From positions 7,546,203-7,610,202 of the forward strand of contig NC_064037.1 of the NCBI RefSeq assembly GCF_932526225.1: DNA of 64,000 nucleotides. The letters are read 5' to 3'. The notes under the pieces are model-generated. The model was not told the DNA's origin and searched no databases. It was given only the letters and a program-made list of their open reading frames with translations. Position numbers and translations under genes: made by a program. This DNA comes from Nematostella vectensis. Its lineage: Eukaryota; Cnidaria; Anthozoa; Actiniaria; Edwardsiidae. Each line of letters starts with the position of its first letter. The stretch's first letter is position 1. Shown here one piece after another: positions 11,956 to 25,300 of the stretch.

Positions 11956-13634
11956 GTCCATCTAAGCAGAAGGGTCAATAGAAGTCTTTCGGAATCCTTC
12001 ACCACGCTCTACCGAGAAACACAAATAATAACGCATAAATACGCCGAGAACTTCCGCACAGAAATAAACAGAGCGTCGCCCTAAAGTTCTTATTGAATTC
12101 GTGTCTACGTCTCGAGGAATGTCTCCCCGTGTGCATAACTGGGATTAACCTAAATTTCTGTCACAGTTCTGCCTGCTTTGGCTAAGTCTTTTTGTCTAAG
12201 TCTCGCAAGCAAGCTGGTGCCATCTAAGCTCGGTTCACTAAAGCTGCCGCTTACATCATAGAAAACTCGCACCCGTCAATTCAAATCCATTTCTGACCGA
12301 TATTGCTCTAACATCAAGACTCAATTCAGCTTCCCATGCTAAATCAGTTATTAAACTGCACTCTTGAGTGGCTCGGTCTTGCTAAAACTGCATGTAACTA
12401 TGGAAACCCTGACACTAAGACAGCCCCTCAGTCGAGATAGCTTTACAAGATCCTCTTAGGCCTTAGGATTCATGAAAGATAGATGAATAAATGATCAATA
12501 TATAAGCGCATCTTCAGTCCCTCCTCCAGCCCTCCTCCACAGTTATCTTTCAGGAGTGCCCCATTTGCACGTTACTAGTGACGTCATTGCTTTTAAGCAC
12601 CACTTTGCAGGAGGGAGCAAGCAACTTTCGTCATAACAACAGACCGTTAAAGAAACAATTAACTTTTTTGTCCACGATACAAGTACGATCGATATAGCGC
12701 CCCATACATCGATTAATTCAAGTCATTTGGTAATTCGGACGAGAAAATTAGATTACGTTTCATTTCTATCAATATATTACGTTCCATTCAGTATGGTTAA
12801 TTTGGAATTTCCTTCTTCGCTATACGTCTAATGCGTTGAAACTCGAGCTAATAGCAAGACGGAAGTTAGATATTTGGAACACTTTTTGGCCGAGTGGTTT
12901 ATTTGAACAGAAACTGTCTGCTTCAAAATCAAGCAAATTTAAAAAAAACGCTTTCACTCGTTCAGCTCTTACAAAAAAGCTGGTGTGGGTCATTTTCACC
13001 ACAATTTTCATCCTCAATCATCCTAATGTACGAAAAAAGAGTAAAATTATTGTTTTAAATGGAAGCTGTAGATGATTCTGCATTTCTGAACCCGTCTGCA
13101 AACACGCGCAGCTTTCACCGCAAAATCGGAAACAGGTCTTTTGTATAGATGGCATTTTTACATTTCTTAATTGTAGTCTACTTTTAAAGGTGTCAAAAAA
13201 AAGAAACCATTGCCATTTAGGGGAGTGTTTGCCTGATATATATTTATTTAGAATCATCGCCAGAAATGGGAAACAGATGATGACACACAAGGCGAAGGTC
13301 ATTGCCCCCCCCCTCCTTATGATCTTTAAATTAATTTTAGGACCTATTAGTCTAGATTTTTTGTCACTGAAGCCCCCTACTTATTCAAAGATCCGAATTC
13401 GGCCCTTATTTATAGTGTATCAAAAAAGAGAATATATAATAATAAAGAGAATACACGAGCGCATACCTAATGAAGATTATATTAGCCCGTGCAACTCCCG
13501 TCGGCAATTCCAGACTATGCGCCAGTATGACCAAGAACAAAACGCCCAGTAAAATAATGGTATAAAAACTGATAAAGCCATAAAACAAAGTATTGATAAG
13601 TGATAGAAAAAAAAAAGAAAAAATCTGAGTACAT
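11956..13634. other. Gene-free stretch
   Basis: No supported gene. Hydrophobic minus-strand frames near 13018-13302 and 13406-13588 faintly resemble transmembrane helices. One alternative frame near 13500-13580 reads somewhat like a GPCR TM5, but frames are broken and no motif confirms it. Confidence 0.35.
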
Positions 13635-14007
13635 TAGCCCTGAGGATCGAACCTCGCCAAATCAGATCAAAAATCTATCATACTTCCATGCAATCGCTGA
13701 AACGCCGTATGGCAGCTAAAGCTTTACGGCTATAGGACGAAGATCTCGACCCCAGTACCGCTATCTATCGAACTGTACTGAGGCAATAACCAGGATCCCA
13801 GTCTTTGTCGGTTACGCCACGCACGGCTCGGTGAGATGTAGAGTGAAAAATGTCGGGGTCTTTTTTGCGCTAGCGTCTCTTCGGAATTAGTGTGTTGCTA
13901 TATTGATGTAGTGATGTTGTCATCATGTGCAGCAGGCTGTTACGCAAGTTCTTATGGCCGCTTTTAGCATTTTGTTCTTCTTTGTTATGTCATGCACGTG
14001 ACATTTT
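13635..14007 (-). mobile_element. SINE-like repeat, copy 1 (tRNA-type B box)
   Basis: Shares its whole layout with 46925-47341. On the minus strand it carries CGAGGTTCGATCCTC, a good match to the B-box/T-arm of a tRNA promoter, preceded by a GTTTCAGCG block in the position of an A box. Other shared blocks include GGTTACGCCACGCAC and GTCATCATGTGCAGCA. This fits a tRNA-derived SINE. I do not see a full tRNA cloverleaf, so it is not called as a tRNA gene. Confidence 0.65.
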
Positions 14008-14340
14008 TTTCGTTCAGGTTCAGAAATGAAAAAAAAAAAAAGAACTATGCCGAAATGGTCGTGTTCTCGACATCGACAAATTTAAAATTTGAAATTAAGC
14101 GATTATGTACCCATCCTTTAAATATCGAAACTAATATGATGAAAATATATGCATATCGGCTTACGCAAACCTGTTGTATACAATAATATTTTGTACAATA
14201 GTTAGATATTGCACAGTGATATATCTGCCTATTATCAATTGACTACATTTGGTATGGATATTTCGAAACACATTTAACATTAACCAAAGAGAACAAATAC
14301 AACTACCAACTCAGGAAAGATCGATAATTGTTGGCTTCGA
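14008..14340. other. Gene-free AT-rich stretch
   Basis: Nothing recognisable was seen between the SINE-like copy and the 32-bp array. Confidence 0.4.
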
Positions 14341-14612
14341 AGTTCGAGACTTATTTGGAGTCAGCCCGATTGGATGTTCGACTTATTAGGAGTCAGCCCG
14401 ATTGGATGTTCGACATGTTTGGAATTAGCCTGATTTGATGTTCGACTCATTGGGAGTCAGCCCGATTGGATGTTCGACTTATTAGTTGCATCCCGATTAG
14501 ATGTTCGACTTATTAGGAGTCAGCCCGATTGGACGTCCTATTTATCAGGAGTCGTCCCGATTGGATGTTCGACTTATTAGAAGTCATCCCGATTGGATGT
14601 TCGACTTATCGG
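14341..14612. repeat. 32-bp minisatellite, about 8 copies
   Basis: The unit is CGACTTATTAGGAGTCAGCC followed by CGATTGGATGTT. Copies differ by a few substitutions and one-base indels. Most copies contain ATTGG, a CCAAT box read on the other strand. No gene overlaps it. Confidence 0.95.
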
Positions 14613-14976
14613 ATCCCAGATCGCTCGTGGGCAAAAATGGAAGAGCGTCTCCTTTTCGCCTATAGTCATTTTGATATAAATATGAGATATCTGTTAGTAC
14701 GTTTGAAAGCAGCTTTTGTTGATCAAACTTAAGTTACATAAGGATAAAAAATAATCACTATGCACTTGATTTGCTGATATCGTAAAGTAATCCAGCAATG
14801 GAAAACAAATGCTCCCTGAATGGCGCTCATTATCACTTTTGTATTAGCACAGGGCTTATGACTAAAACGATATCAGAGATGGATGGGTCAAGGCCGTTAA
14901 TGCGACCGGCAGGCTTGTTTAGACGGAGAGTACACATCTTAAAAAGAGATCAAGAGAAATCACTGGAAATCAAGAT

Positions 14977-15616
14977 TTAAGGTAATTCCCTTGAGTTGCA
15001 CTGCGCACCCCTTCTGCGTATAGTGGCGCGCGCTGTTTGTTCGAATTTTCCGGTATTAAGTGCGCGCGCGCCACAGTTGTACAAGAAAACAAAGCAAAAG
15101 GCGCGCGTTTTTTTACTTAGAATCGCTTTGACAGAAAAACGAAGTCAGTTACCCCCATTTTTTATTTGCTCAAATAGTTAAATATATACGGAAAAATGAT
15201 ATACTGAAAGAAGAAAAAAAAGTTGGGTTGTAAAAGTTTTGTTATTTCTCTTAAAAGCCGTAAAAATACTTCAAAATGGCGCTTTTTACCGTATAAATAG
15301 TGGCGAAAACAATGTCTTTCAGTGCGGTCTCTTAAAATGTGATACGGGGTATTGTTTAGGAGATCGGATTTTGGCAGCTCGACAAACAGAACTAATTTTC
15401 TAAAGACTATAGGCACTCTTTTTGAAAACTAAGAGTTGGGATTTTTCCTTGCGCGATCAGTAAAAACGCGTCAACTCTACGCCCCTCTGTTGTGAAAACG
15501 AGGTCGGTACCCCCATTTTTTTATTACATTTTTTGAAAGCCCTTAACTTCAATATTGTTTATGCCAAGTTTTAAAAAATTCTGGGTTGTAGAACTATTTC
15601 AAGGGAATTACCTTAA
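14977..15616. mobile_element. 632-bp inverted-repeat element with TTAA flanks
   Basis: The left end is TTAA then GGTAATTCCCTTGA and the right end TCAAGGGAATTACC then TTAA, a perfect 14-bp terminal inverted repeat with a TTAA target duplication as used by piggyBac-type transposases. The interior has two related blocks containing TACCCCCATTTTT and a GCGCGCGC-rich hairpin near 15025-15075. There is no transposase frame, so it is a non-autonomous (MITE-like) copy. Confidence 0.85.
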
Positions 15617-18600
15617 GAGGGTATACCCTCATAATCAAAGCGCACACATTTGTCAAGAAAACTGGGGCGAGCGTGGAGTGGGCTTCTCGCGAAAACAACA
15701 AACAAAGGGGGCGTGCCTAAACTATAAAAGCTAAACGCACGAGGCATTCAATTCTCAAATAAGGGAAAAGCCGAGCATGTGGTTGTTATTGATAAAACGC
15801 TAGCCATTCTTTTTATAGTTGCTGTTGTTGTTTGTGCATTTATTTGATAACTGGCACTATTTTACTTTCCTTCAGAATTGCTTGTCAATTCCTTTCAATT
15901 CATAATGTATCATGCAGTTTTCTAATTTAGATAACGAATTTTTTCCCATTAAATTTATAGCATATTACACGTCTTAATTCCAAAATGTACACTTGATATA
16001 TTCACACGATCATCACCACAAAGTGATGCAGTGCATGGTTAATGAATTACTTTAGAACCTTGGTTTAGATGCGAGTTACCCAATATTGTAGCGTTACCAC
16101 GGTGTAATATCTATTAAAAGTGATATTTACAAAAAGAGGCGATTGATGTACAATAGCTGCCATTCCCTGGAAAAGTTGTCGTTATAGCTTTGATATCTTT
16201 CGTCATATAATTTGCGCGTGTATGCTACTTAAAACACACTTTTATTAAATAAATGGAGGAAAACTGTTACCATGCTCCGCATTTTTAGTTTTTCCCCTAT
16301 TCATCAAGCTCTTGCGTATAGAATTTAGATAAACAAAGGCAGAATTTCAAATGGGCTTTAAAAGGCGTTCGTCCTTAACATGATTTTATGCCACTTCCAG
16401 CCTCGAAAGATAAAATATATATGAATAAATAAATAAATGGCGCAACATCTAATGTCATCATCATAAATTCGGCTTATCCCCGATTTCCAGGTTTACTCTA
16501 CCCAAAGGTCATGCAAAATTCCGTTACCTTAAAATGAGTAAAACACATGTAAAACCTTTTCTTGACTGTCCTAAAGAACTATGTCCAAGGAAAAAGATTT
16601 CGCCTGACGAGTTGTATACCACTCGCCAAAAAGAAGTCACCTTTTGAATGGAATATCCTTTTTGTAATAAAATAAGCAGAACACTATTTTCTAGTAAACA
16701 TTTCCCAACCAGCTTACCTTCTGAGCTTGATTAAAACATAAAACTCTGAAGAAAAACAGCAGCGTATGAATTATCTAGGCGGGGGAGATGAAGGGAGTCG
16801 AGAAAAGAGCGCTAAGACGCGACAGCTTCTAATAAATTTTGACGAGAGATGGCAGAGAAGAAGCGGTGTCTTCAAGACCAAGACACACACCCAGATAGAT
16901 TAAGACCTCGGTGGGAAGCGCTCACCGCTCTGTGATAAATACATAATACCAATAAAGCTGATAATAGTTAGCGATTCGCGCTATTTTCGCCTAGGGCGAG
17001 ATGTAACGATAACAGTAGCCCATAGCGGATTTCAAACCGGAGGAGGAGATTCAAAAGTAGGTTTATTTCTGTTGCTCGATGATATTTTATTATCGCTCAC
17101 TTGTAATTGCTCCTTGGTAAAACGGATGTTCAGTGGCCTACAATTGAAGTGGACATTTTCAAGAGATAATGAGTACGGAGAAGTGCAGAGGAAATTTGAT
17201 TAAAAAAGTTATTGTTGTTGTAAAAAAGCTGATAAAAAAGACGATGGGGCTTATTTTGAGGTTGTTTTTTGTGGTTTTTGTTTATACTTCATGTAATGAC
17301 AGGTAAAGGCACTCTTTTTGTATACGCCGTTAGAGAAACGCTCAAGATCGTTATTTTTCATTCACAGAGTCGACAAATCTAATTCTACACAGCACGAAAT
17401 GCTTGATGATGACGTGAGCTCTGTGCTAAAACCCGAGGGGATCGCGTATTTTCAATTCTGCCGGAAAGTACTCAAAAGATGTTTCCATAGATAAACTAAC
17501 CTGTTAAGCACATGAGACAAATAAAAGCAGCTTTAAGGATACTGCAACCATGACGAATCGTATTTACATTAAGAAAGCAGAGAATCTATAAGGTCGTCTT
17601 GATACTTTTGCTTTTGAAACATTACGTGCAAAGCGTTTTATAAAGCGTTGATTTGTTTGTGTGCACAGTTGCAAATCCAATTAGGGAAAGGAACAAGAAC
17701 ATTTTACCGGTTTGTTTTGCGAGACAAGTAACATTTAACAGATACACGTCTAGCTATGATACTTACCTCGTTACGACAACGCTAGAGATGACAAATAAAA
17801 CTGGTATTCAAGTTGGTTTGAGCGTAACCGCGCACTTGTCTTCGTTTTCGGCCTCGCGCGTTTCTCGACGCGCCAAATCTAACACTTTCGTGACCGACGT
17901 TGGGTTGTATCTCAATTAGCACATAGGGAACACAAATAAATTGTTTACCTAAAGATAACCATGAAATGATTTACTTGATGTTGAGGGGTACTCTTCTGTT
18001 CCCTTGTGCGCTTTACGAAATGCGCTTTTAAAGATCTCTGCTCTCTCGATGAAACACCGTTATGCACCTCGTTATATATACAGCAGATCAATGCAAGCCG
18101 TATCGATAGCATGTTACGCGCAATAACGCATTTAGTGGTTATTCAATATCTATTCGATAAACTTTGTGCCTTTGCGGTCAAACTACGTGTTCCAGCGTGT
18201 CTTAAGAACTCCATATAAACTATTCTTAAAACCTTTTGTATTAGAATGCTGACCACCAAGCTAAGTGTCATGTTTTGTCTAGTCATATCCAGAATACTTA
18301 TATCTGCCGTTTCTTGTAATTACAAATTGGATACGATTCACACTTTTTCGCTGACTAATTGCTTAGAAGAGCTCACTTGTTTTAGAAGAACCCTATGATT
18401 GTGTTCCATATTAGTCTAGTTTATTTCGGTTATGACGGTATAACCTGAAGTACATACGAAAATCTGGCGTATATGCGATCTATGATAACTTGGTGGCCTT
18501 TTTAGATGTCAGAATAGAATAAAAGCCGAACCAAAATTTCCAGTTTGAAAAGTTTTCTAGGAGAATTCCTGTGTTTGCTTCTCTCCTTTCTGAAGACAAA

Positions 18601-21600
18601 CAACCAAAGAACATACAAAAACAATAACATGCGCTTACTACTCTACGCCTTAGCCGACCATCTTAAAAAATACCCTTATAATCATCCTCTTAGCTCGTAT
18701 ATAACAACAAACACTAGCTTAGTCTTACCAAGATTTCGTAAGAATAAGAGATGAGCTAGACCCACTTGGCAAACCCGCTCACATTTGCCGACCCGAGTTG
18801 ATAATAGAAGGCGAGTAGTGTAACCTGAGCCCTCCCATGCGGGGAATGCATTGTTCACTCTTCACTGTACAAAGACTAAATGATAAGGTGGTGTTATATT
18901 GGATGGGCTTCATCAGTTTCCGCACCTGTCAAAGTAACATTCACTGAGGAAAGTTTCCGTATCCAAGCACAGGCCTGCACGCAGACAGTGCAAATCACGT
19001 CTTTCTTCGTAGAGTTTACGCAGTCCTTTACAAGATAAACAATCAAAGGATGGATGTAAGAAGTGTGGCACTTTGAAGAGGTTAAATAAAAAGTTAAAAT
19101 GCGTCTAAGGAGCTAGTTGTCACTGTGATTTATAATGGGATGTGATATGAGCGAAAACTATGCAGAGATATGGGTCAAAAGTGCTCCACGTTTCGGTCAT
19201 TTTGACAAGCTGCAAAAATGTCACTTGACAATTATCCAGTGTGTCACTCTTCAGCTTTCAGTAATACCATTTATAGTTACTAAAATATTTCCCAGAACAC
19301 AGGGAATAGTTAATCAGCCGAGAGCATATCTCGCGTGACTTGTATTCTGGCGCCAAAGTTTATATTTGCCCCTCAGATACACATAAAAGGTCTCCGGTAT
19401 TCAATTAATGGCGCTTGAAAGACGTTATAACGGGCACAGGTTTAAGAGGAAAGGGATTTCCATTATCTCTACCGTTATCGCTTTCCGTCACTTTTCAAAC
19501 TGGAGATAATTCCTTTAAGAGCGGAATGGTCAATAAAGCAGGCGCCAAACTAACTTGCGTTAATGTGCATTCCACGCACAAGTGAATATCACCCGAGTTA
19601 TACGCCCCTGGAAACGAAAGCCGGCGCACTGTCGCCGGTACTTGATCGTGGTTATTTCCTCTTTGGAAACACAATTAAAAACGCGAAGTTAGTTGGCGCT
19701 TGGATATACCGCAAGAATTTGGGGTAGTTTGAAATATTAGTGACTGTTATCTTTTGTAATAATACCGCATCTATCTTTAGTTAAAGACGTGATTTTCGGG
19801 CGTCCCTTTTCATAACGCTGGAATTCCTTTTTTCTTTCAAGGGAAATAACTAAAAAGAAAATCGGTAAACCATGGCAAACCGCAAAAACAGTCCAGTGTT
19901 ATTAAACACAACAGTTTTTATTGATTGGCACTTGAAATTCGCATTAGCTGACGATATTAAAGATAATAATTTTAGTCGCCAAAAATAGAAGCACTTGCAC
20001 CTGAAATATGTCTATTCTGTTTCTTCCGGAGAAAAACATTAGTTCAACTATGGCAGTATAAGGAGTGATCTGATGTAGCTAAGCTCTCAAACTGACGCAC
20101 AATTTGCAAAGAGCCTCTAAGTCTTGTCCCAGCCCACACGGTTAACAAATTTCAAAATTGTAAGCCGTACACCGCTACTCGTCAACCACGACATCACTAT
20201 TGGATTCAGCAGCTCATGAAAATTTTTCATTTTCTCGAAATATTTACATCGCGATCATGACGATTGAGGGTGTTAGTGTTGTTTAGGGTGTTAGTGCTGT
20301 TGTCACGCTCACTACATTCTCTCGGAAATACTATGTTTCAAACCATCAGAACATGTGACTGCGCACAAACTAATTAACTCCAGGAAACGTTTACTCAAAC
20401 GCAAAGTCTTTAAGTGTCGTGTCGTGTATTAATTCAAGACAGGCGTCATATATCTCCGTAATTTAGAATATAACGCCTTCGCAATGGCAATGAAACAAAC
20501 AATTGCCTCTTCTTCATATGATGACGTGAAGTGGATCTCCAAAAGCTCTTTATCCAAAAGGTGTGCGGGTTTATGGTGAGGTGATGGGGGGGGGACTAAG
20601 GACACCTCGTTGTTTTAATATCTGAATCGTGGGAAATGTAACAAAAAGGAAGACTTAACAACTTAAGAGACGATAACCGAGCCTGGCTTATTATATGATT
20701 GACAAAGGCTTTCAAACAAGTCAAAATCAAAAATGTGTATCACAATGTGAATGCCATTAGCAAGTGTGTCGAGAGATCCATTCTATAGAAAGGAATCCAA
20801 AAGGAAAACTATCAGTCACCTGGTCACATCGCTATAAGCTAAGGTGTCACGAAAACTATTTTGGAGAACATTCCCCATTCCATCCTTACATACCAGCCAA
20901 ATGCTTGTATACACCAGGGGCGAAGCCGGAGGCCCAGGGGGGCGGGTTTTTCCCTATACCCCCCCCCCCCTTTACTGGTCCAATAAAGCTATTACGTCTT
21001 AGTCGTTAGAAACGAATGTTCTTGAGAAATCACTTTGCCCCTCCACCCCCCCCCCCTAAGGAAAATTCCTGGATACTACTACGCCTGTGATCATGATCAT
21101 GAGGAGAAAAAGGGGTGCGTTTACCGTGCTCTCCTCGGCAAGTTTAGTTCTAAAAATAAAGGTGTTTCGGAGGCTTTTCAAGGAAATATATTATCTATCT
21201 TGAAAATTTTGAAAATGTTTATTTAGTGACATTATGGGTTTTGATATCATGTGAAGGAAAATATGGGATTTCAAGGTTTTAGAAATAGATTATTATAAGA
21301 GCAAGGTTTGAATAATGCGGAGTGTCCCAGATAACTAGTTACTCATCATAACCGTGTAATAAGCTTTTTGATTCTTTTTTTATTCTGCATTTTCTCTGCC
21401 CGTGAAATCAACGAATAAATATTTTTAATAACAAAGAAAACCTTGTATACATAATAATAATAAGAAGTTTAGCACTGTATTTTGAATTATATGCATTTTT
21501 GCTTTTATTTCTTCGGTAGCTGCACAACAACAGTGGTAGTGCATGGTCCCCCGAATTTTCGAAGTGCTCGCATAATAAAGCCTTATTTCCGAGGTGCTTA

Positions 21601-21618
21601 CAAAGAAACCCTTGTATA
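15617..21618. other. Long gene-free stretch
   Basis: Six kilobases of AT-rich sequence without a splice-consistent coding exon. Small open frames are scattered through it (for example 17653-17919, 18006-18218, 20764-21009), but none shows a domain, signal peptide or consistent splice site. GC-rich, C-run-containing fragments near 20930-21060 (GGGGCGAAGCCGGAGG) look like pieces of interspersed repeats. Confidence 0.5.
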
Positions 21619-21619
21619 C

Positions 21620-21702
<83 letters not shown>
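21619..21702. repeat. (AAT)n microsatellite
   Basis: About 27 uninterrupted trinucleotide copies, followed by a T-run. Confidence 0.98.
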
Positions 21703-22017
21703 TTATTTTATTTTTTTTTTTTTACAAAAAAGTGCTCATGCTTCCAAAAGAATTCGCCGCAACAACGCGGCGGTAGGAACGGTAATTGTTAGGCTAAATT
21801 CTGCCTGATAATAAACCCGGTCAAGTTACCTTGAGTACTGAGCGGTACACGGGGTAGTACCTTGAGGACTACCCCATGGCGCGCGAACGCTAGCCGAAAC
21901 GTGCCCGACTTATAAAAAATAGCTGACCGCGTTTTCTAATCAAACACGGAGAGCGCGTCGCAAACAAAGTATTAGCCAAATTAGAGGAAAATTCGTGGTT
22001 TATTATCAGAAGTCTTG

Positions 22018-22193
22018 TGCCTTGTGCACACTAGTTACATAACGACATGGGCGCGCGCACTCTTATCTTCTTATATTCAAGTGTGAATGGTTCGACATTT
22101 TTTTCTCTCTTATGTCGTTATGTCCATGTCGTTATGTCGGGCTAAACAGGGTGCGCGCGCCCATGTCGTTATGTCACTAGTGTGCACTAGGCA
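22018..22193. mobile_element. Foldback element upstream of SLC2A12-like gene
   Basis: Arms of about 43 bp at 22018-22060 and 22151-22193 are inverse copies with only a few mismatches. Both contain CATAACGACATGGGCGCGCG or its complement, and the spacer is about 90 bp. It lies 170 bp upstream of the transporter start codon. No coding capacity. Confidence 0.85.
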
Positions 22194-22264
22194 TTATATA
22201 ATCACTGTTCCTATCGCCCTTGCACGTTCGATCCTATAGTTCGATCCCATTCCCACGCTGTCAC

Positions 22265-22361
22265 TTACAACATGGCGGCAATAATACGGAGGAGCGTAGA
22301 TATGGAGCGGGAAGCTTTACAATACAGATATTATTGTCTATAATACCTCTATCCCAGTCCG
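22265..22361 (+). promoter_or_regulatory. Probable 5' leader with ATGGCGGC motif and a short upstream frame
   Basis: ACATGGCGGC at 22270-22279 resembles the YY1-type motif often found at metazoan transcription starts. If included in the mRNA, its ATG at 22272 opens a 23-codon upstream frame that stops at 22341-22343, before the transporter ATG at 22362 and in the same frame. The true transcription start is unknown. Confidence 0.4.
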
Positions 22362-25300
22362 ATGGACGCACATGACGAAGATGACGGTGATACTGAAAAG
22401 GACACAGGTATGCACCACAGTGCGCGTTTTTTTACGGGCATTTATCTCTTGGTTTCCGTGCTAGAATGATTCTTGCTATCGAGAGACAAAGCCACTATTG
22501 GACCAAAAACCCACTATTAAAATCCCACAAAGAGCTGATGCTGCCTTCTACAGTAGTACTCATTTATGTTTTACCCAAGAGGATCGAAAAGAGCAATCGA
22601 GAACTTAGTGCGGTTTTACTTGGAATGTAAGCTGTCAATTGACTTATTTTAGACTCTCATATGAATCACCGGCCCTAAAAAATCCGGTTAATTGTTATGG
22701 TATTTGATAAAAAAGAAGGTGATCGTAGGAAATATTCGTCTTTGATATAAAAACAAAAAGTGATTATTTGCTTTTCATGTTGTTGACCATGTGATGAGGT
22801 GGGTGCGTGACAGCAAGTAAACATGAAAACGAGGCTAAGACTTGGTGTACACCATCTGTGATGTTTTTGCCGCATTCCTGTGCTTATTGTATGTTTGCCA
22901 GGCCTATAATCCGGATTTTGGATGTGTGGGGGAAGGAGGCAGTGTGCATTTTTTCCAAGACGCCTATTAAAATTACAAATATATTGTAGTCAACATTTTC
23001 ATTAAGCCCCTTGCACTCACTTGGCTTGAGTCATCAAGAACTCTTTTTTTATTTATAATACTCAACTAAAAAATCAACTAGATAGGCTGGGTGGGAGTAT
23101 GCCTGCGCCCTCCCCCCCCCCCCCCCCCCCCCTCTAGCTTACTGGCCTGTTTGCATCTGCTTTATCTAAATGTCATTGCATGGGTCTTTTTATTCCAGTG
23201 AGTCTCATTCCATCATCACTGCAAGATAGGAGCGACCATAATGATGATAGTTTTGAGCACTTTGAGCTTGTTCAACCCATAAACAGGTATGTTCTGCCCA
23301 CCTGAGTAAAATAGGCTCATTTGGGACCAAACAGAATGGCAAAGTGTGGCCTGAAGCCTTGAAGCTAGTGCCCCCATCCTGCTCATCAACACAGAGGTGT
23401 GCTAAAAATAGCACCATTGTGAGCTAGGAGAATATACCTAGGAAAAAATGATATGCTTTAGATATGCTAATATACCAGAATGATTTGAATAAGCGCTCGG
23501 GCAATTATTAAATTTTTCAGGTCCTTAGGGGGGCGCTTATTGGAAAGGGGGCACTTATTGGAGAGGGGCGCTTATTTCATTTGGGCTAAAATACCATCTT
23601 CTGTATGGGCTGAGAACAAAACTTGAATAGGCCCATGTTGTAATGTGAGCATGTTTAAGTGGTGCATCTGTTGGTATTTGTTTAGAGGGGATGGGAGGGG
23701 GGGGGGGCGCTTATTTGATACTTATTTGATCAAGAGTTGTTTGATTGCTTAGGCCTAATGAGTGCTTCCATGGCAAGCCATTTCTCTCTCTCATCTTGGC
23801 ATCATGCATGGCTGCTATTGGCGGGGTTTTATTTGGATATGATATTGGTGAGTATATAGAGATATCTGGTTCAATCATTTGTATTGATATTCATAATTAC
23901 AGCACAGTACCTCTATTAATTATGTAAGTGAACGCCTTCGGGACCAACCCAGGTTGTTGCTTAATAAAGGTTTGCTGGAAGGTCACAAGGAAATTGATAA
24001 AAAAATGTTTGTCTCATGAAAAGCTGCTGCAAAACTTTAAATTAGTAAGTGGCTTAAAAGAGTGTTTTCCCATTACAATGGTACCTAGATCTTACGATAT
24101 GCCCCCAGGAAAAGAAAAAGTATCGTAGAATAGAGCTATCGTTGCAGAGAGGTCATTGATTTTTTTATATAAAAGAAAATCCTGTAAAAATTTTGTTGTA
24201 GTGAGGTTGGGTTAATTATCAACTTTTACAAAATAATAAAACATTAACTGTTCAGTTACTCTCTGTAAGACCATAATCTGTATTGAACAAGACCTGTAAA
24301 GTTAAAAAATAGATTAACTGTAGTTTCCAGGTGTGGTGTCTTCAGTTTTTCTCTCTATGTTGATAGACAGAATCAGTAATATCGTTGTATCGAGGTCAAA
24401 CTTACGCTCAGGAGAACAGATTTGTATCATAAAATCGAGAATATTATTGTATCCAATATTGTAAAATCAAGGTAATTTCTTATACATTTCACTGCCTTTC
24501 CGCCAGGAGAAAAGAATGCCATTGTAAAATCGAGGTTATTGTAAAATCCAGTATCAAAAAATCCAGGTTCCACTGTAGAACCAATAATTTGAGGCAATAA
24601 ATGCACTCCACTTGACTGACTTTACTCAGCAATATTGAGCCACTGTGCTACAACAGTCCTCTGTTGTTTTAGTTTTAAAACACTTAACTTTATCATAATA
24701 CCTGAAGAAATCCTTTTCTATCCCTATCATCAACATCGCTCAACATCATACCTATACATACACCTTATTTAATTCACTCTATTTTTCATCTCAAGTTTTC
24801 TAATTATTTTTTAAAGGCATTGTATCTGGAGCAGTCTTACAGCTGCGACAGGAGTTCCTCTTGTCATGCCTCCAACAGGAGATGGTTGTCAGCTCAATGT
24901 TGATTGGTGCTGTCTTTGCGTCAGTAACAGGAGGTAGTAACCATTGTTTTATAACTCTGATTTTTATGATATCGATATAGTTTATAACTTATTCTGAAAT
25001 ATTATGATTAGCTTATTCAACTGTTTATTATGATTCTGATGAAGTTTTTAACTTATTTTGTCCTTCTTGATTTCTGACCCTTAACAGCGCCCAAGTGTAC
25101 CCCTCCCCTCCCCAGCAGGGATTGACTTTACTATGGGGTCATAGTTAAGCTCCCCACCGGCTTACAAGTTTCTGATTTTTGTTTGTAGGTTTTGTTATTG
25201 ATTTCCTTGGTCGTCGACTTGCAATTATCATCACATCACTTGTCTTTCTTGCTGGTGCCATCATTCTTGCCGTTGCACAATCCTACCCAGTGCTGGTGAA

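Noticed and set aside
11640-11981. 113-codon plus-strand frame with a 53-residue repeat.
   Set aside because: Explained by the 159-bp duplication; no splice or promoter support.
13018-13588. Hydrophobic minus-strand frames resembling TM5/TM6 of a GPCR.
   Set aside because: Frames are interrupted, no DRY, CWxP or NPxxY motif is seen, and AT-rich noise can give hydrophobic peptides.
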